A stretch of 64,000 bases of DNA from Acidobacteriota bacterium. GTDB taxonomy: Bacteria > Acidobacteriota > Terriglobia > Bryobacterales > Bryobacteraceae. Positions 34,539 through 43,522 of the stretch are shown one piece after another. A program made the translations under genes and the position numbers. The stretch is taken from positions 1 through 64,000 of the forward strand of contig JANXRE010000024.1 of assembly GCA_025353165.1 (NCBI GenBank), read 5' to 3'. Under the pieces are notes generated by a model that had not been told where the DNA came from, ran no database searches, and was given only the letters and a program-made list of their open reading frames with translations. Each line of letters starts with the position of its first letter. Position 1 is the first letter of the stretch.

Positions 34539-36796
34539 CCTGTCCACTTCGATGGCGCTGCCTCGCCGGCGCCGCGCTCTGGACGGGCATCGGGCTTGTC
34601 CCGAGTCGCGGCCAGGCGCCCGAATCCCGGGTTGCGCGCGCCATTCGCGTGGAGCGGGCGCCCAAGCTCGATGGCACTCTGAACGATCCGCTGTGGCAAG
34701 GCGCGGAGCCCATTACGGATTTCCGGCAGCGCGAACCCTATGAAGGGCGGCCAGCCACCGAACGCACCGAAGTCCGCGTGCTCTACACGCGCCACGAAGT
34801 CTACTTCGGAATCGCCTGTTATGATTCCGACCCGAAGAGCATTGTCGCCACCGAACTGCGCCGCGATTTGCCCCAGACACTGGACGATTCCTTTGAGATC
34901 CTGATCGATTCCACACACGACCGGCGAAACGCATACGTCTTCCAGATCAATCCGCTGGGCGCCCAGGTCGACGGCCTGATCACGGAAGAGGGCCGCGCCG
35001 AGAACCAGGACTTCGATCCCGGCTGGGACGGCGTGTGGACCTCCTCCGCCACGGTCACGGCTACAGGCTGGACCGCCACGGTCGGCATTCCTTTCTCGAC
35101 GCTGAACTTCACGCAGGCTCAGGACGTGGTCTGGGGTCTGAATTTCAAGCGGTTCATACGCCGCAAGAATGAAGAAGACCTCTGGTCCGCTTATAGCCGG
35201 GTATTCGGCCTCGTGAAAGTTTCTGAGGCCGGGGAGCTGCGCGGCATCAACGAAATCGGCAGCGGCAGGCTGTTCATCGTAAAGCCGTACGCGCTTGGAG
35301 GATTCAGCTCGCTCTCCGGCAGCGGTACTCGCGCGCTGCATACCGGCGGAGTGGACATCAAGTATGGCTTGCGATCGAACCTGATCGCCAACCTCACGTT
35401 GAACACCGATTTCGCCGATACCGACGTCGACCGGCAGCGATTCAACCTGACGCCGTACAAGCTGTTCTTCCCGGAAAAGCGCCAGTTCTTCCTCGAGAAT
35501 GCCGGCATCTTCGATTTCTCGACCGGGTTCAACGACCTGCTCTTTTTCAGCCGGCAAATCGGAATCGACCCAAACTCTGGGCAAATCGTGCCCATCGATG
35601 CCGGGGGCAAGATCACCGGCTCTTTGGGAGGCTTTCAACTTGGCGTCATGGACGTGAAGACGCGGGCGGACGGCCTAAACCCGTCCGCCAATTACAGCGT
35701 GGTGCGCGTCAAGCGGTCGTTATTCGGGGACTCCTACATCGGCTTCATTGCCATCGACAAGGAGTCCGGAAATGTTTTGGACCGCTACAACCGGACGGGC
35801 GGAGTGGACACGAGGCTGGTCTTCTTCAAGAATCTGGTGCTGCATGGCTATGCAACGAAAACCGGCTCTCCGGGCATTCACAGCGGCAACACTGACTTTG
35901 GCGGCGACATTGCCTACAAGACGAACTGGCTGGACTTCAACGCCCGGCACAACAAGATCGGCCCCAACTTCAACCCCGAGGTGGGGTTCATTGAGCGCAC
36001 CGACGCCAAACAGGACTGGGTGGATCTGACCCTGACGCCCCGCCCAAGAATCCCGGGCGTTCGCGAATTGAGCTTCGAGGGATTCTTCTTTAACGCTCCT
36101 GACACTCACGGTGTTGTCCAGACCCAGGAGTGGCAAGCTACTTTTCGGGCGCTCTTCCATAACGGCGCGTACACCGACGACGATCTGTATGATGTCTTCA
36201 CCCAGCGCATCACGCAGCCCTTCAAGGTTTACAAGAACTTCTACATTCCGGCGGGCATTTACCACTTCGCCCGCCACCAGCTCACGTTTGGCTCGGGCCA
36301 GGATCGCAGGCTGACGTTCAATCTATTCGAACGCTTCGGGACCTACTACACCGGTCGCCTGAACGAATCGAACTTCCGCGCCAACTACCGGCCCGCGCCG
36401 CGCTTCTCCGTTTCCGCGAGCACCCAGTGGAATCGTTTTACGCTCGCGCAGGGAGATTTCTCGGTGGTGCTGGCTGGTTTGCAGGCCAACTATTCGTTCT
36501 CGCGCGCACTAACCACCAGCGCCTTCGTCCAGATGGATACGGCCAACACGCGGGCGGTGAGCGCCAATATCCGGCTGCGATACAACTACCGCCCCGACAG
36601 CGATTTGTACGTGGTGTACAACGTCGGAACACAATTCGCCAGCCTGGCCGCCGCCAATCCGATGCAACTTCGCGAGCAGCGTCTGTCCGTGAAACTGACG
36701 TATTCATTCATGCCGAAGGGAGGCGCCGGATCGGGGCGCCCGGCCGGAACTACTCGCGTTCCCGACGGCCGCGAAACGACCGGCGGCCGTATCTAG
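34535..36796 (+). CDS. DUF5916 outer-membrane-type protein with CBM9-like N-domain
   Basis: A 753-aa protein. A cleavable signal (MTCPLRWRCLAGAALWTGIG...) precedes a CBM9/DOMON-like sandwich at about 40-215 (IRVERAPKLDGTLNDPLWQGA, VYFGIACYDSDP, DDSFEILIDSTHDRRNAYVFQINPLG). The DUF5916 beta-barrel region then has LNTDFADTDVDRQRFNLTPY, LFFPEKRQFFLENAGIFDFSTG and many aromatic strands to the end. It is expected in the outer membrane; function is unknown. I set the start at the ATG overlapping the MFS stop (ATGA); the frame is open far upstream but there it only shadows the MFS gene. Its TAG stop is shared in CTAG with the convergent RidA gene. Confidence 0.88.
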   Translation: MTCPLRWRCLAGAALWTGIGLVPSRGQAPESRVARAIRVERAPKLDGTLNDPLWQGAEPITDFRQREPYEGRPATERTEVRVLYTRHEVYFGIACYDSDPKSIVATELRRDLPQTLDDSFEILIDSTHDRRNAYVFQINPLGAQVDGLITEEGRAENQDFDPGWDGVWTSSATVTATGWTATVGIPFSTLNFTQAQDVVWGLNFKRFIRRKNEEDLWSAYSRVFGLVKVSEAGELRGINEIGSGRLFIVKPYALGGFSSLSGSGTRALHTGGVDIKYGLRSNLIANLTLNTDFADTDVDRQRFNLTPYKLFFPEKRQFFLENAGIFDFSTGFNDLLFFSRQIGIDPNSGQIVPIDAGGKITGSLGGFQLGVMDVKTRADGLNPSANYSVVRVKRSLFGDSYIGFIAIDKESGNVLDRYNRTGGVDTRLVFFKNLVLHGYATKTGSPGIHSGNTDFGGDIAYKTNWLDFNARHNKIGPNFNPEVGFIERTDAKQDWVDLTLTPRPRIPGVRELSFEGFFFNAPDTHGVVQTQEWQATFRALFHNGAYTDDDLYDVFTQRITQPFKVYKNFYIPAGIYHFARHQLTFGSGQDRRLTFNLFERFGTYYTGRLNESNFRANYRPAPRFSVSASTQWNRFTLAQGDFSVVLAGLQANYSFSRALTTSAFVQMDTANTRAVSANIRLRYNYRPDSDLYVVYNVGTQFASLAAANPMQLREQRLSVKLTYSFMPKGGAGSGRPAGTTRVPDGRETTGGRI

Positions 36797-38007
36797 CGCA
36801 CGGCGACGATCGAGATCTGTTCGAGCGTAAGGTAGATGCCCTTCTCGCTGGGAGCGCGCCCGGCCGGGGGCAGTTGCTGAAGGGTAGTGCGGGCCGGGTG
36901 CACTAGGCCGAAGTACTCGGCGTAGACTCCGTTCATTCGCGTGAAATCGTCGAGATCGTCGAGGTAGACGTTGCTGGCCACGACGTTGGAGAAGGTGAGG
37001 CCGGCTTCCTCCAAACCGTCGAGCAGATTGCGCATGGTCTGGCGGAGTTGCGTCTCGACGGTGGACGCATAGATGCCGCCGTGAGGTCCGGGAATGAAAC
37101 CCGACTTGGCCGAGCAAAATAATGTGTCTCCCGCAAAAACGCAAGGGCTGGCGGTGGGGCTGGGTTCCATGTTCTTGGGCCGGACGGCGCGGCGCCGGGC
37201 CGGATCCACGACGGCAATGCCCGCGAATTCGATGTTAGCGCCCCCTGGCAATGCGGCCGCCTGAATAGTGGCGCGCGCCGGGGTATTGCCGAATTCGAAG
37301 TGCCCGGCATAGACCTCGTTCATGACACTCATCGGGATCTTGCCGGTAAGGTAGGGATTCACGAAGACCATGTTGGGGAAGCCGGCGCCGGCCGCCTTCA
37401 GGGTTTGCTCCATGCCGGCAAGCGCCAGTCGTACCTGTTCGGCGGGATCCTCGGGAATCCGGCCCGTCTGGGGATCCCGTCCGAAGAAGCCGGAAAGGTA
37501 CAGCCGGTCGCCCGCGAGCACGGCGGCGCTGAAGGGAGCGCCCGGGTGATAGCCCGGCGGGGTCACCACTTTTTTCCGTGACAGATCGCGCACCGCCACC
37601 GCGCTGATCTCGACGGGCGTGGCGGGCAGCCTGACGACGCCGATGGTCGACCGGGCCGGCGGCGCCTTGGGGAAGTAACTCCGGTAGAGGCGATCGAGCG
37701 GCGCTTCATCGACGCCGCCGGTCATGTATGCCTGCGTGTAGACGACGTGTTCCATCGTGAGTCCGGCGGCCTCGACGATGGTCCTGATGTTCTCAAGAAC
37801 GTTGCGGAATTGGCCTTCGGTATCCGGCGGAATCTGGCCGGCCGCATCCTTTGCTCCCTGGCCGGAAACATAGAGGAAATCATCGGTCAGGATGCCCGGG
37901 CTGTAAGGGCCAATCAGCTTTATGCCCGGAGGCGAGATCTGTTTCACGGCGCCGAACGCGCAGGTAAGAAAGAGAGTCGCTGTGAAGAGTCTCATATCCA
38001 GTCGCAT
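36793..38007 (-). CDS. Exported protein with three tandem RidA domains
   Basis: A 404-aa protein with signal MRLFTATLFLTCAFGA and three RidA (YjgF/YER057c/UK114) domains at about 25-142, 150-268 and 278-404. RidA proteins hydrolyse reactive enamine/imine intermediates using an Arg that binds the carboxylate. All three domains keep it: Arg119 (PPARST), Arg245 (TPARAT) and Arg373 (HPARTT). The first two also keep the downstream Glu (133, 260). Typical RidA is a ~130-aa trimer, so this reads as a covalent trimer, and the export signal is unusual. ATG 38007 was chosen; ATG 37995 is possible. Confidence 0.85.
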   Translation of the reverse strand: MRLDMRLFTATLFLTCAFGAVKQISPPGIKLIGPYSPGILTDDFLYVSGQGAKDAAGQIPPDTEGQFRNVLENIRTIVEAAGLTMEHVVYTQAYMTGGVDEAPLDRLYRSYFPKAPPARSTIGVVRLPATPVEISAVAVRDLSRKKVVTPPGYHPGAPFSAAVLAGDRLYLSGFFGRDPQTGRIPEDPAEQVRLALAGMEQTLKAAGAGFPNMVFVNPYLTGKIPMSVMNEVYAGHFEFGNTPARATIQAAALPGGANIEFAGIAVVDPARRRAVRPKNMEPSPTASPCVFAGDTLFCSAKSGFIPGPHGGIYASTVETQLRQTMRNLLDGLEEAGLTFSNVVASNVYLDDLDDFTRMNGVYAEYFGLVHPARTTLQQLPPAGRAPSEKGIYLTLEQISIVAVR

Positions 38008-38102
38008 GGTTCATATTATTATCAATCGCTTAGAGGGACGAGTGTGTCCCGGAGCGTTGAGGCTCTAGCAACCGGCCACCGACAAACGTAGAGTAGTATT
38101 TT

Positions 38103-40805
38103 ATGAGCCAAAACTCGGGAACACCCCGGCGGGATTTCCTCCGCAACGTCGCGCTCGGCATCGGGGCCGCCACAAATGCGCCGGGACAATCCCCGCCGGC
38201 CGGCAAGCCCGCCGCCCCCTCGGCAATCGGCTATCCCAGAGTCTTCACCGGCCGCCAACTCGCGATGATCGCCTTCCCTTTGGGCGGTGTCGGAGCCGGC
38301 AGCCTCAGCCTCGGCGGCCGGGGACAACTGCGCGACTGGGAGATTTTCAACCGGCCGAACAAGGGCTACGCGCCATCCTACGGCTTTCCCTCCATCTGGG
38401 CCCAGGCCGGTACAGCGAAGCCCGTGGCGCGTGTTCTCGAAGCGCGCTTTCTGCCGCCTTACGAGGGCGCGGACGGGCTCGGTTCGAACAACGTTCCCGG
38501 CCTTAGCCGACTCGCATCCGCGAAGTTCACGGGCGAGTACCCGCTTGCGCGCATCGATTTTCAGGACCGCGACCTCCCGGTGCGGGTCTCGCTCGACGCC
38601 TTCTCCCCGTTCATTCCGCACGACGCCGAAGAGTCGGGACTGCCGGTGGCGATTCTGCGCTATCGCGTGACGAACCCCGGCCGCGTCGAGGCCAAGGTGG
38701 CCATCGCGTTCTCCGTCGACAATCCTGTCAAGGTAAGCCGCGACCAGGGTGGCGCGGCGGATCTCCACAAGGACTCGCGAGAGAATTCATACCGCTCCGA
38801 GGAAGGTCTCGCGGGAATCGTCATGAGCAATCCCGCGCTGGGCGCCGAGGAGCCCATGCGCGGAGAATTCGCGATCTGCGCCGCGAACTCCGGGGATGCG
38901 CGAGTGACCCACTGGCGCGGGTGGCCGGAGAGCCGATGGTGGAATGCGCCCATGCTTTTCTGGGACGATTTCTCGGACGACGGCGAACTCGGCGCGGAAC
39001 CGGACCCGCACGGTGTCGTTGGCGCGATCTCGGTCAAGCGGACCATCCCCGCCGGGAAGTCGGCCGAATACACGTTCCTGCTCGCCTGGCGTTTTCCCAA
39101 CCGTACTCCGGACTGGTGCGGTTGGGCCGCGCCCAAGGGCGAAGGCAAGACCATTATCGGCAACCACTACTCGGTGCGGTTCGCGAGCGCGTGGGACGCA
39201 GCCCGGCACGTCGCGGATAACCTGCCGGAACTCGAGAAGCGCACGCGCATGTTTGCGAGCGCCTTCCGTGAGAGCACGCTGCCGGCGGCGGTGAAAGAAG
39301 CGGCGTCGGCCAATCTTTCGACGCTCGCATCTACCACCACCTTCCGCACCGCGGATGGCGAGTTCCACGGATTCGAAGGCGTCAACGACAAGGAGGGCTG
39401 CTGCCACGGAAACTGCACGCATGTGTGGAACTACGAGACCTCCACCGCGCACCTGTTCCCGTCGCTGGCGCGTTCGCTGCGCAAGGCGGCCTTCGGCTAT
39501 TCGATGGACGATGCCGGCGCCATGCATTTCCGCCAGTCCCTGCCCGACGGAAAATTGCGCTCGGGTTACGCCGCGACGGACGGCCAGATGGGGCAAGTGA
39601 TGCACGCCTACCTGGACTGGCGATTGTCGGGCGATGCGGACTGGCTGGCCGGGATCTGGCCGCGCGTGAAGAAGGGCCTCGAATTCGCATGGGTAAAGGG
39701 TGGATGGGACAGCGATCGCGACGGCGTCCTCGAAGGCGTGCAGCACAACACCTACGACGTGGAGTTTTACGGGCCGAATCCGATGTGCGGCATCTACTAC
39801 CTCGGTGCGCTGCGCGCCGGCGAGGAGATGGCGCGCGCCGTCGGCGACCAGACTTCCGCCGCCGAATATAGGCGTCTTTTTGAGCACGGCAGCCGTTGGA
39901 TCGACGAGAATCTGTTCAACGGCGAATTCTACATTCAGAAGATTCGCGGGTTCACTAAAGATCAGATCGCTCCCAACCTGCGCAGCGACATGGGTTCGGA
40001 CGACACTGAGAAACCGGAATACCAGGCCGGAGAAGGCTGCCTCGTCGATCAGCTCGTCGGGCAGTACATGTCGGAGGTCTCCGGGCTCGGGGCGCTCGTC
40101 TCGCCGAAGAACCTCCGCACAACGCTCGAGGCGATCTACCGGTACAACTACAAGCGCTCGATGGCTACCCACGACAACGTGCAAAGAACGTTCGCATTGA
40201 ACGACGAAGCCGCCATCGTCGTCTGCGATTACGGCAAGGCTAAGCGGCCGCACATCCCGTTCCCATACTACGCGGAGGTGTTTACGGGACTCGAATACGT
40301 GGCCGCCACCCACATGATGTACGCCGGAATGGTGCGCGAAGGCGTCGAATGCGTCAGCAGCATTCGCGCGCGCTACGACGGATTCAAGCGCAACCCGTGG
40401 GACGAAGCCGAGTGCGGCCACCATTACGCGCGCGCGATGTCGGCCTGGTCCGGCGTGCTGGCCCTCAGCGGATTCCTTTACAACGGGCCGCAAGCCGCCG
40501 TGATCGCGCTACCCCGCGTCAATCAGGACAACTTCCGGTCGTTCTGGTCGTCGGCCACGGGTTGGGGAACTTTCACCCGTGTCGCCGATGGGACCGGCGT
40601 GCGGTTCACCATGCGGGTGCTCTCGGGAAAGCTGCCCTGCGGCTCCTGCGAGATCAAAGCCGGTCCCGGCGCGAGCTCGGTCCGGCTCAACGGCCATAGC
40701 GTGCCCCACAACGTGGAGCGCGCCGGGGAGCGCACGGTGTTCCGGCTCACCGAGCCGGTGATTTTAGAGCAGGACGCGGAACTGCACTTGGAAGTAAAAG
40801 CGTGA
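38103..40805 (+). CDS. GH116 family glycosidase (GBA2-like), Tat-exported
   Basis: A 900-aa protein with a twin-arginine signal (RRDFLRNVALGIGAA). The GH116 N-terminal beta-domain (MIAFPLGGVGAGSLSLGGRGQLRDWEIFNRP) is followed by an (alpha/alpha)6 catalytic domain. The probable nucleophile is Glu554 (HNTYDVEFYG) and the acid/base is Asp649 (CLVDQLVGQY), by comparison with the GBA2 and Thermoanaerobacterium enzymes. Members cleave beta-glucosides or beta-xylosides, and glucosylceramide in animals. The enzyme should act in the periplasm or outside. The gene overlaps the next gene, a G3E GTPase, by GTGA. Confidence 0.92.
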   Translation: MSQNSGTPRRDFLRNVALGIGAATNAPGQSPPAGKPAAPSAIGYPRVFTGRQLAMIAFPLGGVGAGSLSLGGRGQLRDWEIFNRPNKGYAPSYGFPSIWAQAGTAKPVARVLEARFLPPYEGADGLGSNNVPGLSRLASAKFTGEYPLARIDFQDRDLPVRVSLDAFSPFIPHDAEESGLPVAILRYRVTNPGRVEAKVAIAFSVDNPVKVSRDQGGAADLHKDSRENSYRSEEGLAGIVMSNPALGAEEPMRGEFAICAANSGDARVTHWRGWPESRWWNAPMLFWDDFSDDGELGAEPDPHGVVGAISVKRTIPAGKSAEYTFLLAWRFPNRTPDWCGWAAPKGEGKTIIGNHYSVRFASAWDAARHVADNLPELEKRTRMFASAFRESTLPAAVKEAASANLSTLASTTTFRTADGEFHGFEGVNDKEGCCHGNCTHVWNYETSTAHLFPSLARSLRKAAFGYSMDDAGAMHFRQSLPDGKLRSGYAATDGQMGQVMHAYLDWRLSGDADWLAGIWPRVKKGLEFAWVKGGWDSDRDGVLEGVQHNTYDVEFYGPNPMCGIYYLGALRAGEEMARAVGDQTSAAEYRRLFEHGSRWIDENLFNGEFYIQKIRGFTKDQIAPNLRSDMGSDDTEKPEYQAGEGCLVDQLVGQYMSEVSGLGALVSPKNLRTTLEAIYRYNYKRSMATHDNVQRTFALNDEAAIVVCDYGKAKRPHIPFPYYAEVFTGLEYVAATHMMYAGMVREGVECVSSIRARYDGFKRNPWDEAECGHHYARAMSAWSGVLALSGFLYNGPQAAVIALPRVNQDNFRSFWSSATGWGTFTRVADGTGVRFTMRVLSGKLPCGSCEIKAGPGASSVRLNGHSVPHNVERAGERTVFRLTEPVILEQDAELHLEVKA

Positions 40806-41818
40806 CCGCCCGGCCATACCTCGTGCTGGTCGGCGGTTTTCTCGGGGCAGGGAAGACAACTCTGATCCTTGCGGCCGCCCGGGAACTAGAGAAACGCGGC
40901 CTGCGCAGCGCCGCGATTCTGAACGATCAAGGCGACGCGCTGGTGGATACCCAGACCGTCCGCTCCAGTGGCCTGCCCGCCGGGGAAGTCACGGGCGGCT
41001 GCTTCTGCTGCAACTTCACCGAATTGATGGACGTCGCGGACCGTCTCCGCGAACACTCGCCCGACGTGATCTTCGCCGAGCCGGTCGGGAGTTGCACCGA
41101 CCTGTCGGCGACCACTATCCAGCCGATTCGGACGATGTACCTCGATCGATACCGCCTGGCGCCTTTGACGGTACTGGTGGATCCGGCGGGAGCTCCTACG
41201 AATCCGGAATTGGAGTTTCTCTATCGTAACCAGATCGAGGAAGCCGATCTGGTTCTGATGACCAAGGCGGATCTACACCCCTCGCCGCCGCATCTTCGGC
41301 AGGTTAGCGCGAAAACGGGGCAGGGAGTCGCGGCGTGGCTCGACGAAGTTCTCTCGGGAACTCTACAGGCAGGCTCCCGCGTTTTGGACATCGACTACGA
41401 GCGCTATGCGCAAGCCGAAGCTTCGCTCGCCTGGCTGAACTTCGAGGCGACTCTCGAATGCCATCCCGCGCAGTCTCCGGCGATGGTGCTCGGCCCGTTT
41501 CTCGATTCGCTCGACCGGGAGCTGACGCGGGCAGGAGTTGGAATCGTACACCTGAAAGCCACCGACGATTCGTCGTCGGGTTTCCTGAAAGCGGCGCTCT
41601 GCGCCAACGGCCAGGAACCGGCCATCGAAGGAGCGCTCGACGCCTCTCCAACGTCGCGTCACGACCTCCTGCTAAATCTGCGAGCCTCGGCGAAGCCGGA
41701 ACCGGTGCGCGAAATCGTGGAGCGCGAAGTCGGAAAGCTGCCGGGCTCGCTCACCGGTATGCGCCTGTCCTGTTTCTCGCCCTTAGCCCCAAATCCCCAA
41801 TACCGGATGCAATTATGA
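40802..41818 (+). CDS. G3E (CobW/COG0523) GTPase, metallochaperone-like
   Basis: A 338-aa SIMIBI-class GTPase. Walker A is GGFLGAGKTT at residues 11-20, and the zinc/cobalt-type cysteine motif GGCFCC (Cys67, Cys69, Cys70) is intact. IFAEPVGSCTDL corresponds to the switch/Walker B region, and LVLMTKADLH is the base-recognition motif (T/NKxD). COG0523 proteins insert or deliver metals to client enzymes. The C-terminal half is divergent and lacks a clear CobW_C domain. The GTG start overlaps the GH116 stop by 4 nt; why a glycosidase would be coupled to a metallochaperone is unexplained. Confidence 0.88.
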   Translation: MTARPYLVLVGGFLGAGKTTLILAAARELEKRGLRSAAILNDQGDALVDTQTVRSSGLPAGEVTGGCFCCNFTELMDVADRLREHSPDVIFAEPVGSCTDLSATTIQPIRTMYLDRYRLAPLTVLVDPAGAPTNPELEFLYRNQIEEADLVLMTKADLHPSPPHLRQVSAKTGQGVAAWLDEVLSGTLQAGSRVLDIDYERYAQAEASLAWLNFEATLECHPAQSPAMVLGPFLDSLDRELTRAGVGIVHLKATDDSSSGFLKAALCANGQEPAIEGALDASPTSRHDLLLNLRASAKPEPVREIVEREVGKLPGSLTGMRLSCFSPLAPNPQYRMQL

Positions 41819-41828
41819 AATGGATGAC

Positions 41829-41878
41829 GTGGCGCACGCACTCGTGAGTGCCGCGTCGCCACTCCTGGCGACGCGCGG
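41829..41878. repeat. Two-hairpin dispersed repeat, copy 2
   Basis: In reverse orientation relative to copy 3, hairpin B GCACGCACTCGTGAGTGC (41834-41851) is imperfect at its base and is followed by hairpin A GCGTCGCCA-CTCC-TGGCGACGC (41853-41874). The copy fills the space between the 3' ends of the G3E GTPase gene and the convergent M28 peptidase gene, and touches the peptidase stop codon. Confidence 0.75.
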
Positions 41879-43468
41879 CTATTTCGTTGCGGGCTTCGCC
41901 GCCTCAGTCTCTGGCTTCGGAGGAGGCGGCATCTGCTCCTTCGAGAATCTCGCGAGAGGCTGCTCGCGATTCGCGACATGCCAGACCGCGGCCGCGATCA
42001 CCGTCGATGCTTTCATTGCATCGTCCGGAACAATGCGCTCGTAGGTATCCAGGTTGGTGTGCCAGGTATGCGAGCCGTATTCGATGGGGTCCTGCGACAT
42101 GCCGATGCCTGTCAGTCCCGCGTTGCTGAACGAAGTGCTATCCGTCCCGCCGATGTTGCGGGATTTCGACTCCGCCGCCCCAACTATGCCGAGGTCCTCG
42201 AAGGGAGCCAGCGCGGTTCGCACGGCGGCCGCAGCCTCCGGCGGTCCGAACACGCTCGCGCCACGCACGCGCCCGGTGCCCGAATCGATATTGAAATACG
42301 CGACCAGGTTTGAGAATTCGGGTTTCGGTTCTTCGAACTTGCCGAAGTGCTCCTTGACGTACGCCTGCGAACCGAGCAGCCCCTGCTCCTCGCCGGACCA
42401 CAGTGCGATGCGGATGGTCCGGCGCGGCTTGAGGCCGAGAGCCTGCATCGTCCGCACTGCTTCCATCATCATCGACACGCCGATGGCGTTGTCGGTTGCG
42501 CCCGTCGCCGCGTGCCAGGAGTCGAGATGGCCGCCCAGCATGACAATCTCGGAAGACTTGTCCGTGCCGGGAATCTCGGCGACCACGTTGTAACTGGTCT
42601 CGCCGGCGGGATAGGTGTGGTTGACGATATCGAACTTCAACTGCACATCCTCGCCGTCGCCGAGCAACCGCTCAATCCGGCCGTAGTCTTCGTTGCGTAG
42701 AACCACGGTAGGCACAGCCTTCGCGATGTCATAAGATTTATTGGCGAACGCGCGGATTTGTCCGTGCTCGCGGCCCGCGTCGCGGATACGAAGCAGCGCG
42801 CCGTTCGCGGCCAGCCAGGGATCGATCATCTCGTCGATCTGATTCGCGGTGAGTTTTCCGGCCACGGGCTGCGGCCGCTGCGGGAAGTTGGGTGGCGAGG
42901 GATGGATCGGGTCGAAGCGCGAGCGCAGTTCGGAATCCTCGACGCGCTTGTTTTGCGGATTAAAAGCGACGCGAACCACCGCGGCTTTGCCAAGCAGGAT
43001 CATCCTGCCCTGTACCTTTGCCCGGTTGGCGTCGAGCCACGCCGTCAGTTCTTCCTTCGTGGGAGTTTCAGGAGGAACCAACTCGACAGCCCGGCCCGTG
43101 ACTGGTCCGTCGGTGGACGGCGTCCACGCCCAGACTTCGAAGGTCAGCGTATCCTGCACGGGCGTAATGAGGAAGCCCGAGGCGCGCTCATTCGACCATC
43201 CCGGGTGACCCCACTTCCAGGGTTCGAGACGTACGTTCTTGAGCCCCCATTCCGTGAGTGTAGCCGCAGACCATTTGGCGGCCGCTTCATGCTGGGGAGA
43301 TCCGGTCAGGCGCGGCCCGTAGCGGTCGGTCAGCATATGAAGCGTTCGCATCACGTGCGAGTGTTCGGCCGCCTCGCGGCGGATTCGCCAGTTCGTGTCT
43401 TGATCGACAGTCTCCTGCGCCGACAGCAACAACGGCAGGAAGGCGGCGAAGAGAAGGAGCTTTCTCAT
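41879..43468 (-). CDS. M28 family zinc metallopeptidase, exported
   Basis: A 529-aa secreted peptidase with signal [19 protein letters not shown] protease-associated-like insert ([12 protein letters not shown] region) precedes the M28 catalytic domain. Zinc ligands are visible in [23 protein letters not shown] (His, Asp), in [13 protein letters not shown] (Glu, the general base neighbour), and in later Asp/His residues ([19 protein letters not shown]). Members are aminopeptidases or glutamate carboxypeptidases. I chose ATG 43468 because it starts the signal peptide; the frame extends upstream into the divergent gene without support. Confidence 0.92.
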   Translation of the reverse strand: MRKLLLFAAFLPLLLSAQETVDQDTNWRIRREAAEHSHVMRTLHMLTDRYGPRLTGSPQHEAAAKWSAATLTEWGLKNVRLEPWKWGHPGWSNERASGFLITPVQDTLTFEVWAWTPSTDGPVTGRAVELVPPETPTKEELTAWLDANRAKVQGRMILLGKAAVVRVAFNPQNKRVEDSELRSRFDPIHPSPPNFPQRPQPVAGKLTANQIDEMIDPWLAANGALLRIRDAGREHGQIRAFANKSYDIAKAVPTVVLRNEDYGRIERLLGDGEDVQLKFDIVNHTYPAGETSYNVVAEIPGTDKSSEIVMLGGHLDSWHAATGATDNAIGVSMMMEAVRTMQALGLKPRRTIRIALWSGEEQGLLGSQAYVKEHFGKFEEPKPEFSNLVAYFNIDSGTGRVRGASVFGPPEAAAAVRTALAPFEDLGIVGAAESKSRNIGGTDSTSFSNAGLTGIGMSQDPIEYGSHTWHTNLDTYERIVPDDAMKASTVIAAAVWHVANREQPLARFSKEQMPPPPKPETEAAKPATK

Positions 43469-43522
43469 GACTTCAATCAGCATATGCCCGCGCTGGGCCG
43501 CGCCGCGTGATAGAACTGTCAC

